Below are positions 37,370 to 45,716 of a DNA stretch of 64,000 nucleotides, one piece after another. The stretch lies in assembly GCF_035762065.1 (NCBI RefSeq), contig NZ_DASTPW010000015.1:9689-73688 (forward strand), in the 5' to 3' direction. Under the pieces are notes generated by a model. The model was not told the origin of the DNA, did not search any database, and saw nothing but the letters and a program-made list of their open reading frames with translations. The stretch's first letter is position 1. Each line of letters opens with the position of its first letter. A program made the translations under genes and the position numbers. This stretch comes from Methylibium sp035762065. GTDB lineage: Bacteria > Pseudomonadota > Gammaproteobacteria > Burkholderiales > Burkholderiaceae_C.

Positions 37370-38455
37370 ATGCCTGCGCCTTCCTGCCTGCCTTCGCTGC
37401 ACGTCGACGACTTCGACTTCGCGCTGCCCGCCGAGCTGATCGCCCAGCACCCGCTCGCCGAGCGCAGCGACTCGCGGCTGCTCGACGGGTGCGGCGACGC
37501 GCCGGTCGATCGCCGCTTCACCGAGCTGCCCGCCCTGCTCGACGCCCGCGACCTGCTGGTCTTCAACGACACGCAGGTGATCAAGGCGCGGCTCTACGGC
37601 CGCAAGGCGAGCGGCGGCGCGGTCGAGCTGCTGGTCGAGCGGGTGATCGCGAGCGCGGGCGAGGCTCGGCACGAGGTCTGGGCGCACCTGCGCGCGAGCA
37701 AGTCGCCGAAGGCCGGCGCGGTGCTGCGGCTCGCCGAGAGCTTCGACGCCGAAGTGCTGGGCCGCGCCGGGCCGGACGATGCGCTGTTCCGACTGCGCTT
37801 TCCCGACGATCCCTTCGTGCTGCTCGCCCGCCACGGGCACGTGCCGCTGCCGCCGTACATCACGCACGACGCCGACGCGAGCGACGAGCGCCGCTACCAG
37901 ACGGTCTTCGCGAAGCACCCCGGCGCGGTCGCGGCGCCGACCGCGGCACTGCACTTCGACGCGGCGCTGCTCGGCGCGCTCGATGCGCGCGGCATCGCGC
38001 GCGCGAGCGTCACGCTGCACGTCGGCGCCGGCACCTTCCAGCCGGTGCGCGTCGCCTCGCTCGCCGACCACCGGATGCACAGCGAATGGTTCGAGGTGCC
38101 GGCGGCCACGGTCGCGGCGATCGAGGCCGCGCGCGCGCGCGGCGGCCGCGTCGTCGCGATCGGCACCACCACGCTGCGCGCGCTGGAATCAGCTGCGCTT
38201 GGCGGCGGCTTGCGAGCCGGCGCGCGCGAGACCGACCTCTTCGTCACGCCGGGCTTCGAGTTCCGCGTGGTCGACGCGCTGCTCACCAACTTCCACCTGC
38301 CGAAGAGCACGCTGCTGATGCTCGTCAGCGCCTTCGCGGGCTTCGAGCGCATCCGCTCGCTCTACGCGCATGCGATTTCGCAGCGCTACCGCTTCTTCAG
38401 CTACGGCGACGCGATGCTGCTCGCGAGGGCGGTCACTTCTTCTGCAGCGTCATGA
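37370..38455 (+). CDS. queA: tRNA preQ1(34) S-adenosylmethionine ribosyltransferase-isomerase
   Basis: QueA turns preQ1 at tRNA position 34 into epoxyqueuosine using S-adenosylmethionine as ribosyl donor. The 361-residue protein has DFDFALPAELIAQHPLAERSDSRLL near residue 14, DLLVFNDTQVIKARL near 60, GAGTFQPVR near 222 and LLTNFHLPKSTLLMLVSAF near 303, all diagnostic. The Met used here precedes a Pro/Ser-rich arm; the conserved part begins about 12 residues later. The partner gene tgt is 6 kb away with an iron-uptake locus between them. The last 23 bases overlap the converging channel gene. Confidence 0.95.
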   Translation: MPAPSCLPSLHVDDFDFALPAELIAQHPLAERSDSRLLDGCGDAPVDRRFTELPALLDARDLLVFNDTQVIKARLYGRKASGGAVELLVERVIASAGEARHEVWAHLRASKSPKAGAVLRLAESFDAEVLGRAGPDDALFRLRFPDDPFVLLARHGHVPLPPYITHDADASDERRYQTVFAKHPGAVAAPTAALHFDAALLGALDARGIARASVTLHVGAGTFQPVRVASLADHRMHSEWFEVPAATVAAIEAARARGGRVVAIGTTTLRALESAALGGGLRAGARETDLFVTPGFEFRVVDALLTNFHLPKSTLLMLVSAFAGFERIRSLYAHAISQRYRFFSYGDAMLLARAVTSSAAS

Positions 38456-39146
38456 CCGACACCAGCCAGCCCAGCAGCGCCACCGGGTAGAGCACGCCGA
38501 TCAGCGCCTCCAGCATCGCCAGCGCGCGCGCGACCGGATGCAGCGGCGTGATGTCGCCGTAGCCGAGCGAGGTGAGCGTGACGAACGAGTAGTAGCCGAG
38601 CTTGGTGACGATCGTGCTGTAGTCGGCCGGCTGACCGAGCAGCAGGTAGGCGTGCTCGGTGTTCATCGCGACCAGCCGGTGCAGCTGCGCGAACATGAGC
38701 CCGATCAGCAGGAAGGCCGCGACCGCGCCGAGCACGCGGTGCACGTTGATGCGCCCTGGCGCCAGCGTGTAGGCCAGCGTGAGCCATCCCAGCACGCCGA
38801 GATTGATCGCGGCGAAGCTTGCATCGGCCTGCCGCACGTCGGCATCGGGCAGCCACACGTTGGCCAGGCGCAGGCCCGCGGTGACGGCCGCGGTGCCGAT
38901 GAACAGCCGCCCGGGCAGCGTCTCGTCGGCGAGGATCCACACGCCCACCGACAGCCCGGCGACGAAGACGATGTCGGCGACATGGCGGCCGACCCAGCCG
39001 ATCTCCACCAGCGGCGGCATCAGCACGATCTCGGCGAGCAGCAACAGCGTCAGCACGGTGAGGCTGCGGTCGGTGACCTGCTGCTGCGTGATGCGCCGCC
39101 AGACGGCGGCGGGCGTGGCGGCGAGCGGGTTCAGCGGTGGCGGCAC
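38433..39146 (-). CDS. Potassium-channel-like membrane protein
   Basis: The protein has 237 residues if GTG 39146 is the start. About five to six hydrophobic helices are followed by a pore loop with the selectivity filter TSLGYGDITPLHP near residue 190 and a last helix, as in two-TM potassium channels preceded by a voltage-sensor-like or unrelated helical block. No cytoplasmic RCK domain is present. The family is Ion_trans_2; the gating signal is unknown. GTG was chosen because upstream in-frame sequence is Arg/Cys-rich and overlaps the hairpin repeat. Its end overlaps queA by 23 bases. Confidence 0.8.
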   Translation of the reverse strand: MPPPLNPLAATPAAVWRRITQQQVTDRSLTVLTLLLLAEIVLMPPLVEIGWVGRHVADIVFVAGLSVGVWILADETLPGRLFIGTAAVTAGLRLANVWLPDADVRQADASFAAINLGVLGWLTLAYTLAPGRINVHRVLGAVAAFLLIGLMFAQLHRLVAMNTEHAYLLLGQPADYSTIVTKLGYYSFVTLTSLGYGDITPLHPVARALAMLEALIGVLYPVALLGWLVSVMTLQKK

Positions 39147-39178
39147 GCAGCGAGGATAGCGGCGCGGTCGTGCCGATC

Positions 39179-39219
39179 GGGGCGCCCCTCGAGCGGAGCA
39201 GCGAAGCTGCAACGGGGCG
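39179..39219 (-). repeat. Dispersed 3'-end hairpin element, shortened copy D
   Basis: On the minus strand the sequence CCGTTGCAGCTTCGCTGCTCCGCTCGAGGGGCGCC begins within a few bases of the piuC stop and matches the first half of copies A-C, with both arms of the first stem changed together (GCAGC/GCTGC). The second half is missing. Confidence 0.65.
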
Positions 39220-39221
39220 GT

Positions 39222-39923
39222 TCATGTCTCCGCCCACATGCGCAGGAGGTTGTGGTACGTGCCGGTCAGGCCGACGATGGTCTCGGTGTCGCCATGCGCC
39301 TCGCGCAACGCGAGGATCTGCATGTCGAGTTCGTAGAGCAGCCGCCGCTGGTCGTCGCGGCGCACCATGCTTTCGATCCAGAAGAAGCTCGCGAGCCGCG
39401 AGCCGCGCGTCACCGGCTCGACGCGGTGGACGGTGCTCGCCGGGTACAGCAGCAGGTCGCCGGCCGGCAGCTTGACGCGCTGGCTGCCGACCGAAGGCTC
39501 GGGCGATTCGATCACCAGCTCGCCGCCGTCGTAGCTGTCGGGCTCGGCGAGAAACAGCGTGCAGGAGATGTCGGTGCGCACCCGGCCGCCACGCATCGCG
39601 CCGTGCTGCACCAGGCGCACCGCGTTGTCGATGTGGTTGCCGAACTGGTTGGCCGCGTCGGCGTAGCGGTTGAACATCGGCGGGAAGACCTTCTTCGGCA
39701 GCGCGGCGGTGAAGAACAACAGGCTGGCTGCCAGCGCATCGATCACGATCTGCTGAAGCTGCTGCGTGGCCGGGTGGCCCTCGGGCAACTGCTCGTTGTG
39801 CTTCACCTGCGCCGATTGCGTGCCCGCGGTGACGCGGCCATCGCTCCAGGGCGCCTCGGCCAGCAGCGAGCGCGCTCGCGCGAGCTGAGCGGCGTCGAGC
39901 ACCTCGGGGATGTGCAGCAGCAT
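39222..39923 (-). CDS. piuC: Fe(II)/2-oxoglutarate dioxygenase, PiuC family
   Basis: This 233-residue cytoplasmic PKHD-type hydroxylase has the iron facial triad His97-x-Asp99 (GNHIDNAVR) and His166 (STVHRVEP), with Arg176 to hold 2-oxoglutarate. LPEGHPATQQL and PPMFNRY are typical of PiuC. In pseudomonads piuC sits beside a TonB-dependent siderophore receptor of the PiuA/Fiu kind and has been linked to siderophore-drug uptake; its substrate is unsettled. Here it follows the receptor gene by 19 bp on the same strand, so co-transcription is very likely. Confidence 0.9.
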   Translation of the reverse strand: MLLHIPEVLDAAQLARARSLLAEAPWSDGRVTAGTQSAQVKHNEQLPEGHPATQQLQQIVIDALAASLLFFTAALPKKVFPPMFNRYADAANQFGNHIDNAVRLVQHGAMRGGRVRTDISCTLFLAEPDSYDGGELVIESPEPSVGSQRVKLPAGDLLLYPASTVHRVEPVTRGSRLASFFWIESMVRRDDQRRLLYELDMQILALREAHGDTETIVGLTGTYHNLLRMWAET

Positions 39924-39942
39924 GGTGCGGGCGCGGGCGCGG

Positions 39943-42285
39943 TCAGAACTTGAAGTTGCCGGTCACCGCCACGGTACGCCCGGGACCGGGCACGTAGTGG
40001 ACGCGGTACACGCCATCGGCGTAGAGCTTGTCGGTCACGTTGCTGACGTTGAGCTTGTAGGTGAGCTGGTCGTTGGCCTTGAACTCGGCCATCACGTCGC
40101 CGGTGACGTAGCGCGGCACGTCGAAGGGCACCATCGCGCCGACCGGCGAGACGCCCGAGCGGGCATTCACGCCGGCGCCGGCGCGCCACTTCGGCGAGAA
40201 CTGGTAGGTGGTCCAGATCGTTCCCGAATGCCGCGGCGTGAGCGCCGGCCGCGCGCCCTGCGGCTCGGCGTTCGCGACGGCCACGTCGATCGTCGCGTTC
40301 GGGATCCAGGCATAGGAGCCGAAGACCTCCCAGTTCGGCGTGATGCGCCCGGTCAGGTCCAACTCGAAACCGGATGCGTGCCGCTTGCCCGACAGCGTGG
40401 TCAGGTTGATCAGCGGGTCGGTGTTGCGCTCGTTGAGCTTGGTGGTGCGGAAGATCGCGGCGCGCGCGGTGAAGTTGCCGTCGGCCGAGTTGGCCCGTGC
40501 GCCCAGCTCGACGTTGATCGACTGCTCCGGCGGCGTGTCCACGTTGCTGGCCGACAAGGCATAGGCGTCGCCGGAGGTGTTGAACGACGTCGCGCCCGAG
40601 AGGTGGAAGGACAGCCGCTCGCTCGGCTGGAACAGCAGCGCGAGCCGACGGCTCACCTCACTGACGTTCATGCGGTAGCTGGTGCGCGTGTCGGGCGTGG
40701 CCGAGCCGGTGAAGGCGTAGCTGTCGTAGTCGCCGGTCAGGTAGTCGTAGCGCAGGCCGGCGAGCAGCTTCCAGTTCGGGATGAACTCGATCAGGTCCTG
40801 CACGTAGACGCCGCCGGCGCGGCTTTCGTACTCGTTGCCCAGGCGGAACGAACGCAGCGACTCGTTCACCGAGGCGCCGTCGTCGGGTGTGCCGACGGTG
40901 GTGTTGGGTTTGGGCGGCACGACGCCGCCCTGCGCCGCATTGCGCGCCTGGTAGACCTGCTTGCGCTCGCGCGTCAGGTCGATGCCGGCTTGCAGCTCAT
41001 GCGTCATGCCGAGAAGTTTGAACGCGCCGCTGTAGTCGCTCTGCACGATCAGCGTCTGCATGTCCTGCACCTTGGGCTGGAAGCCGCGGGTGAACACGGT
41101 GTTCGGGCCGAAGGTCTCCAGGCTCGCCGGCACACCGCCAGGCTGCGCCGTGGCGGCGGCGAAGCGCACGGTGCTGGCGCGCTGGTCGCGCGTGAAGTCG
41201 CCGTAGCGGACCTTGGTGGTGATCTCCTGCCCGCGCGCCAGCCGCCAGGTGTGCGAGAGCGAGACGATGCCGGCCGTGCCGTCGTTGCGGTCGCTCGCCA
41301 GGCCGTAGTAGGCGTCGGGCTCGAGCGGCAGCAACCGACTCGCAGGCGGGCGCACGCCGTTCGGCAAGCTCGCTTCGGCGGTGCTGCGGAAGGCGTACGG
41401 CAGTCCGTAATTGATGCCGTTGTCGTTGTCCAGGTAGTACAGCGTCGCGGCGAACTCGTGGCGCTCGCCGATGCCGGTGCGCCAGGCCAGCGCGACGCCG
41501 CGCTTGTTCAGCGAGGAGCCGGCGCCGTTGTTGTCGGCCTTGGTGAACATCGTGCCCACGCGCACCGCGCTCGATTCCCCGAGCTTCACGTTGAAGTCGC
41601 CGACGGTGCGCACGTAGCTGCCGCTGCCGACCGTGACATCGACCTGCTTCTCGGTCATCAGGTAGGGCTGCTTGGTCACCTGGTTCACCGCGCCGCCGGT
41701 CGAGCCGCGGCCGAACAGCAGGCCGGCCGATCCGCGCAGCAGCTCGATGCGATCGAGGAAGAAAGTGTCGCGGTCGTAGAAGGCCGGGTCGCGCAGGCCG
41801 TCGATGAAGACGTCGCCGGTGGTCTGCAGCGCGAAACCCCGCAGGCGGATGTCTTCCTCGCCGCCTTCGGCCGCCTGGAAGGTGATGCCGGCGGTGTTGC
41901 GCAGCACGTCCTTCATCGTGTCGAGGTTGCGGTCGTCGATCAGCTTCTCGGTCACGACGGTGATCGACTGCGGGATGTCGCGCAGCTCCTGCTCGCCCTT
42001 GCCGATGCGGGTGCGCTTGGTCTGGTAGTCGTCCTTGCCCTGCCGCTCGACCTCGGCCTTCGCCCTGACGACCGGCATCACCGGCGCCGCGTCGCCGGAA
42101 GCTTCGGCGGCAGGTGCGGCTGCGGCAGCCGAGGCAGCCGCCGCCGGCGCCGACACCTTGGCCGGCGCCACGGCCTGCGCCGAAGCCAGCCCCTGCGCGA
42201 GGCCGAAGCCCGCGGCCAGCGCGCCGAGCGGCGCGAGCTTGAAACGCCGCGCGCGCGCGGCCGGGGTCGATGGGGCGTATGTCAT
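39943..42285 (-). CDS. TonB-dependent siderophore receptor (Fiu/PiuA-like)
   Basis: An outer-membrane receptor of 780 residues. It has a signal peptide (about residues 1-36), an Ala-rich linker, the plug domain with IPQSITVVTEKLIDDR near 103 and FIDGLRDPAFYDRDTF near 160, and a 22-strand barrel ending in VAVTGNFKF with the terminal Phe used for outer-membrane insertion. The motif set fits catecholate/Fiu-type receptors. piuC next door supports this. ATG 42285 was chosen because the signal peptide begins there. A 16-bp palindrome and a 17-codon reading frame lie just upstream. Confidence 0.92.
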   Translation of the reverse strand: MTYAPSTPAARARRFKLAPLGALAAGFGLAQGLASAQAVAPAKVSAPAAAASAAAAAPAAEASGDAAPVMPVVRAKAEVERQGKDDYQTKRTRIGKGEQELRDIPQSITVVTEKLIDDRNLDTMKDVLRNTAGITFQAAEGGEEDIRLRGFALQTTGDVFIDGLRDPAFYDRDTFFLDRIELLRGSAGLLFGRGSTGGAVNQVTKQPYLMTEKQVDVTVGSGSYVRTVGDFNVKLGESSAVRVGTMFTKADNNGAGSSLNKRGVALAWRTGIGERHEFAATLYYLDNDNGINYGLPYAFRSTAEASLPNGVRPPASRLLPLEPDAYYGLASDRNDGTAGIVSLSHTWRLARGQEITTKVRYGDFTRDQRASTVRFAAATAQPGGVPASLETFGPNTVFTRGFQPKVQDMQTLIVQSDYSGAFKLLGMTHELQAGIDLTRERKQVYQARNAAQGGVVPPKPNTTVGTPDDGASVNESLRSFRLGNEYESRAGGVYVQDLIEFIPNWKLLAGLRYDYLTGDYDSYAFTGSATPDTRTSYRMNVSEVSRRLALLFQPSERLSFHLSGATSFNTSGDAYALSASNVDTPPEQSINVELGARANSADGNFTARAAIFRTTKLNERNTDPLINLTTLSGKRHASGFELDLTGRITPNWEVFGSYAWIPNATIDVAVANAEPQGARPALTPRHSGTIWTTYQFSPKWRAGAGVNARSGVSPVGAMVPFDVPRYVTGDVMAEFKANDQLTYKLNVSNVTDKLYADGVYRVHYVPGPGRTVAVTGNFKF

Positions 42286-42335
42286 GCCAGGTCCTCGAGT
42301 GATAAGCGGGAAGACGGCCGGTCCGTGGCTGGCAT
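42282..42335 (-). other. Possible 17-codon upstream reading frame of the receptor gene
   Basis: ATG at 42335 opens a 17-residue frame (MPATDRPSSRLSLEDLA) whose TGA overlaps the receptor ATG as ATGA. It sits 7 bases below the palindrome at 42343. It has no ribosome site, so it may be chance; if translated, it would couple receptor translation to leader translation. Confidence 0.3.
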
Positions 42336-42342
42336 GACAAGC

Positions 42343-42358
42343 GCCGCTTCGAAGCGGC
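42343..42358. promoter_or_regulatory. 16-bp palindrome ahead of the receptor gene
   Basis: GCCGCTTCGAAGCGGC is a perfect palindrome between exbD and the receptor gene. In RNA it would be a 6-bp hairpin with a UCGA loop. It may be an operator or leader hairpin; no T-run follows. Confidence 0.4.
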
Positions 42359-42454
42359 CGGCGCGCGATGGAAGCGCGCTGCTGGCGGGAGCAGTCCGGG
42401 AGGAACGAAGAAAGGAGGAAAGCGGGGCGAGCGAGGCGCACGCCGCCGCGGCGA

Positions 42455-42874
42455 TCAATTCGCCTCCGGCTCGCTGACGAAGCCGAGCTTGTGCAGCCCG
42501 GCCTTCGAGGCGTCGGCGATCGTCTCGGCGACGAAGCGGTAGGCGACCGACTGGTCGGCCTTCAGGTGCACCTCGGGCTGCGGCTCGCGCCGGCCCTCGG
42601 CGAGGAAACGTTCGGCCGCGGCCTCGCGCGTGATCGGCTCGCCGTTCCAGAAGCGCTCGCCGGCCGCGTCGATCGCGAGCTCGATCTTGTCGGGCTTGAG
42701 CTCGTTGACCTGGCTGCTGGCCTTCGGCAGCTCGAGCTTGACCGCATGCGTGAGCAGCGGCGCGGTGACGATGAAGATCACCAGCAGCACCAGCATCACG
42801 TCGATCAGCGGGACCATGTTGATGTCGGAGACCGGCTGCGCGGTGCTCTTGCGGTCGAAGGAGGCGAAGGCCAT
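42455..42874 (-). CDS. exbD: Biopolymer transport protein ExbD
   Basis: ExbD is the anchored part of the proton-driven ExbB-ExbD motor that energises TonB. The 139-residue protein has a short cytoplasmic arm, one membrane helix with the essential Asp in VPLIDVMLVLLVIFIV near residue 25, and a periplasmic domain with LKADQSVAYRFVAETIADASKAGL. It follows exbB by 14 bp, in the order tonB-exbB-exbD on the minus strand. Confidence 0.95.
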   Translation of the reverse strand: MAFASFDRKSTAQPVSDINMVPLIDVMLVLLVIFIVTAPLLTHAVKLELPKASSQVNELKPDKIELAIDAAGERFWNGEPITREAAAERFLAEGRREPQPEVHLKADQSVAYRFVAETIADASKAGLHKLGFVSEPEAN

Positions 42875-42888
42875 CGGCGCCCCTTCGC

Positions 42889-43647
42889 TCAGGCCGCCGC
42901 CGGCTTGGCCGCGGCGAGCGGGCGGACGTTGGCGCCGTCCCTGCGCGAGCCCGCCTCGCCCATCGTGCTGCCCATCGACAGGAAGGTCATCAGCTCGAAG
43001 GCGAAGGCGTCGAGCTTGGCGTTAAGCACGCGGTTGCTGCGGGTGAAGGCGTTGTAGGCCACCACCGCGGGGATCGCGACCGCGAGGCCGATGCCGGTCA
43101 TGATCAGCGCCTCGCCGACGGGGCCGGCAACCTTGTCGAGCGTGCCGCTGCCGCTCATGCCGATGGCGACGAGCGCGTGGTAGACCCCCCAGACGGTGCC
43201 GAACAGGCCGACGAAGGGCGCGGTCGCGCCGATGGTGGCGAGCCAGGTGAGGCCGTTCTCCATCTTGGTGGTCTCCTCGTCGAGCACCTTCTTGATCGTG
43301 CGGGTGACGAAGTCCTGCGCGCTGCCGGCTTCGCTCAGCTTGGCCGCGCCGTACTTGGCGTGGTGCACCTGCGCGTTCATCGCGTGCGCGGTCAGGTGCG
43401 CGAAGGGCTCGTGCACGCCGTGGGTGGTGATCTCGGCGCCCACCTCGTCGAGCGAGCGCGCGTTCCAGAAGAAGCCGAGGAACTTCTCGCTGCGCTGCTT
43501 GCGCACGAGGTGCGTGAGGCCCTTGACGGCGATCAGCACCCACGAGATGGCCGACATCGCCACCAGGATCGCGAGCAGCGTCTTGCCAACCACGTCGCTC
43601 TGCGCGATGAAGTGGGCGAAGCCCAGGGAGGTGGATGCGTCGGGCAT
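42889..43647 (-). CDS. exbB: Biopolymer transport protein ExbB (MotA/TolQ/ExbB family)
   Basis: The inner-membrane proton-channel subunit of the TonB motor, 252 residues. It has three membrane segments: one near residue 22 (TLLAILVAMSAISWVLIAV) and two near 135-200, with WLATIGATAPFVGLFGTVWGVYHAL and GEALIMTGIGLAVAIPAVVAYN, the signature of the family. It follows tonB by 2 bp, so translation is coupled. The C terminus is rich in Ala and Lys. Confidence 0.95.
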   Translation of the reverse strand: MPDASTSLGFAHFIAQSDVVGKTLLAILVAMSAISWVLIAVKGLTHLVRKQRSEKFLGFFWNARSLDEVGAEITTHGVHEPFAHLTAHAMNAQVHHAKYGAAKLSEAGSAQDFVTRTIKKVLDEETTKMENGLTWLATIGATAPFVGLFGTVWGVYHALVAIGMSGSGTLDKVAGPVGEALIMTGIGLAVAIPAVVAYNAFTRSNRVLNAKLDAFAFELMTFLSMGSTMGEAGSRRDGANVRPLAAAKPAAA

Positions 43648-43649
43648 GG

Positions 43650-44360
43650 CTATCTCTCCAGTTCGAAGACGAGGGGCATCACGACCCAGAACGGCTGCGG
43701 CACGCCGTTCTCGGTGTAAGGCTTGAAGCGGGTCGCGCGCACGGTGGCGAGCGCGGAGTCGTCGAGGCGCGCGTGGCCCGACGACTGGGCGAGCGTCAGC
43801 TGGCGCGGCTGGCCTTCGCCGTCGACCAGCACGCGCACCAGCACGCGGCCGGATTCGCCGAGGCGCTTGGAGGTGCTCGGGTACACGAGCACCGGCGGCG
43901 TCAGGTAGGCGACCGAGGTGATCGCGATCGTCTTCGGCTGCGGCGGCGGGGCCGGCGGCGCGGGGGGCGCCGGCAGCGGCTCGATCACCACCGCCGGCGC
44001 CGGCGGCTCGGCCGGCGGGGGCGGCGCCTCGAACACCGGCGGCGCCGGCGTCGGCGCCGCGGTGACGATCGGCGGCGGTTTCTGCAGCTTGGGCTGCACG
44101 CGGGGCAGGGGCGGCGGTGGCGGTGGCGGCAGGGGCACCGGCGGCGCCGGCGGCGCGATCAGCTCGACCATCAAGGGCGCCATCTGCCCGACCGCGGTGC
44201 GCACCGACTCCACCTGCATCAGCCCCCAGCCGGCCGCCAGGTGCGCGGCGATCACGCCCAGCACCGCCAGCCGACGCGCGGCGGGCGGGAGCTCGTCGGC
44301 CAACACGGCCGGCAGCGGCGGTGCGGCGAACGCCCGCGTGGGCAAAACAGGAGAAGTCAT
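43650..44360 (-). CDS. tonB: Energy transducer TonB
   Basis: TonB links the inner-membrane motor to outer-membrane receptors across the periplasm. The 236-residue protein has one N-terminal membrane helix (about residues 28-48), a long Pro-rich spacer (about 68-150, with runs of seven prolines) and the C-terminal domain with SGRVLVRVLVDGEGQPRQL and the strand ATRFKPYTENGVPQPFWV. ATG 44360 has AGGAG upstream and lies 39 bp from a Fur box, so an iron-repressed tonB-exbB-exbD-receptor-piuC transcript is expected. Confidence 0.93.
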   Translation of the reverse strand: MTSPVLPTRAFAAPPLPAVLADELPPAARRLAVLGVIAAHLAAGWGLMQVESVRTAVGQMAPLMVELIAPPAPPVPLPPPPPPPLPRVQPKLQKPPPIVTAAPTPAPPVFEAPPPPAEPPAPAVVIEPLPAPPAPPAPPPQPKTIAITSVAYLTPPVLVYPSTSKRLGESGRVLVRVLVDGEGQPRQLTLAQSSGHARLDDSALATVRATRFKPYTENGVPQPFWVVMPLVFELER

Positions 44361-44399
44361 CGGGACGATTGCGATCGAGGCGGACGGCACTGTAACGCT

Positions 44400-44418
44400 A
44401 ATGCGAACGGTTCTTATT
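44400..44418. promoter_or_regulatory. Fur box ahead of tonB
   Basis: AATGCGAACGGTTCTTATT is a 19-bp imperfect palindrome with 7 of 9 paired positions, very close to beta-proteobacterial Fur sites of the form AATGCGAAT-N-ATTCTCATT. It lies 39 bp upstream of tonB and about 97 bp upstream of the divergent tgt. Confidence 0.75.
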
Positions 44419-44515
44419 GACAGCAAGGACGTGAACGCGGCCGCACGCGCGGCGCGACGTAGCGGCGTGGCGCCGAGCGACTGCCCGCCGCGGAGCTGCT
44501 GGCGACAATCCCGCG

Positions 44516-45697
44516 ATGCTTCGCTTTGAACTGCTCGCCACCGCAGGCCGCGCGCGCCGCGGCCGCCTGACGCTGAACCACGGCGTGGTCGAGACGCCGG
44601 TGTTCATGCCGGTCGGCACCTACGGCACGGTCAAGGGCGTGATGCCGCAGTCGCTGGAGGCGATGGGTGCCGAGATCATCCTGGGCAACACCTTCCACCT
44701 GTGGCTGCGCCCGGGGCTCGACGTGATGCGCCAGTTCGGCGGGCTGCACCGCTTCGAGGGCTGGCGCCGGCCCATCCTCACCGACAGCGGCGGCTTCCAG
44801 GTCTGGTCGCTCGGCGGCGCCGACGGCCGGGGCCGCAGGATCAGCGAGGAAGGCGTGCGCTTCGCCTCACCCGTCAACGGCGACAAGCTGCTGCTCACTC
44901 CCGAGGTGAGCATGCAGATCCAGACGGTGCTGAACAGCGACATCGTGATGCAGTTCGACGAATGCACGCCCTATTTCGTGACGTCGCACGCCGCCGGCGC
45001 CGACGGCGGCCACCTCACCACCGAGGCGGAAGCCCGCGCCTCGATGGAACTGAGCCTGCGCTGGGCGGCGCGCTGCCGCGACGAATTCGCGCGGCTCGAC
45101 AACCCGAATGCGCTGTTCGGGATCGTGCAAGGCGGCATGTTCGAGAACCTGCGCGAGGCCTCGCTGGAGGGACTGGTCGGGCTCGACTTCCCCGGCTACG
45201 CGATCGGCGGCGTCAGCGTCGGCGAGCCGAAGGCCGAGATGCAGCGCATCGTCGAGCACACGCCGCACCGGCTGCCCGCGCACAAGCCGCGCTACCTGAT
45301 GGGCGTCGGCACCCCGGAAGACCTGGTGCACGGCGTCGCGAACGGCGTCGATCTTTTCGACTGCGTGATGCCCACCCGCAACGCGCGCAACGGCCACCTC
45401 TTCACCCGCTACGGCGACCTGAAGATCCGCAACGCCCGCTTCAAGACCGACGAGCGGCCGATCGACGAGAGCTGCGCCTGCGCCGCCTGCGGCGCTGCAG
45501 GAACGTCCACCGGCTTCAGCCGCGCCTACCTGCATCACCTCGACCGCTGCGAAGAGATGCTCGGGCCGATGCTCGCGAGCATCCACAACCTGCACTACTA
45601 CGTGAACCTGATGCGCGAGGTGCGCGAAGCGCTGGACGCGGGGCGGTTCGAGGCGTGGCGCGGGCAGTTCGCCCGCGACCGGGCGCGCGGGGTGTGA
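44516..45697 (+). CDS. tgt: tRNA-guanine transglycosylase
   Basis: Tgt swaps guanine 34 of queuosine tRNAs for preQ1. The 393-residue enzyme has TPVFMPVGTYGTVKGVMP near residue 24, the Asp-Ser base-binding motif in ILTDSGGFQVWSL near 86, SDIVMQFDECTPY near 141, GVGTPEDLVHGV near 261 and a zinc site Cys-x-Cys-x2-Cys with a later His near 320-350. In many relatives it follows queA directly; here a 5.9-kb block on the other strand separates them, and yajC-secDF do not follow. Confidence 0.96.
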   Translation: MLRFELLATAGRARRGRLTLNHGVVETPVFMPVGTYGTVKGVMPQSLEAMGAEIILGNTFHLWLRPGLDVMRQFGGLHRFEGWRRPILTDSGGFQVWSLGGADGRGRRISEEGVRFASPVNGDKLLLTPEVSMQIQTVLNSDIVMQFDECTPYFVTSHAAGADGGHLTTEAEARASMELSLRWAARCRDEFARLDNPNALFGIVQGGMFENLREASLEGLVGLDFPGYAIGGVSVGEPKAEMQRIVEHTPHRLPAHKPRYLMGVGTPEDLVHGVANGVDLFDCVMPTRNARNGHLFTRYGDLKIRNARFKTDERPIDESCACAACGAAGTSTGFSRAYLHHLDRCEEMLGPMLASIHNLHYYVNLMREVREALDAGRFEAWRGQFARDRARGV

Positions 45698-45716
45698 GCG
45701 CCCGAACGCACGCTCG

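Noticed and set aside
43918..44529. Gly/Ala-rich plus-strand frame opposite tonB
   Set aside because: The repeats are the complement of the Pro-rich codons of TonB, not a glycine-rich protein gene.
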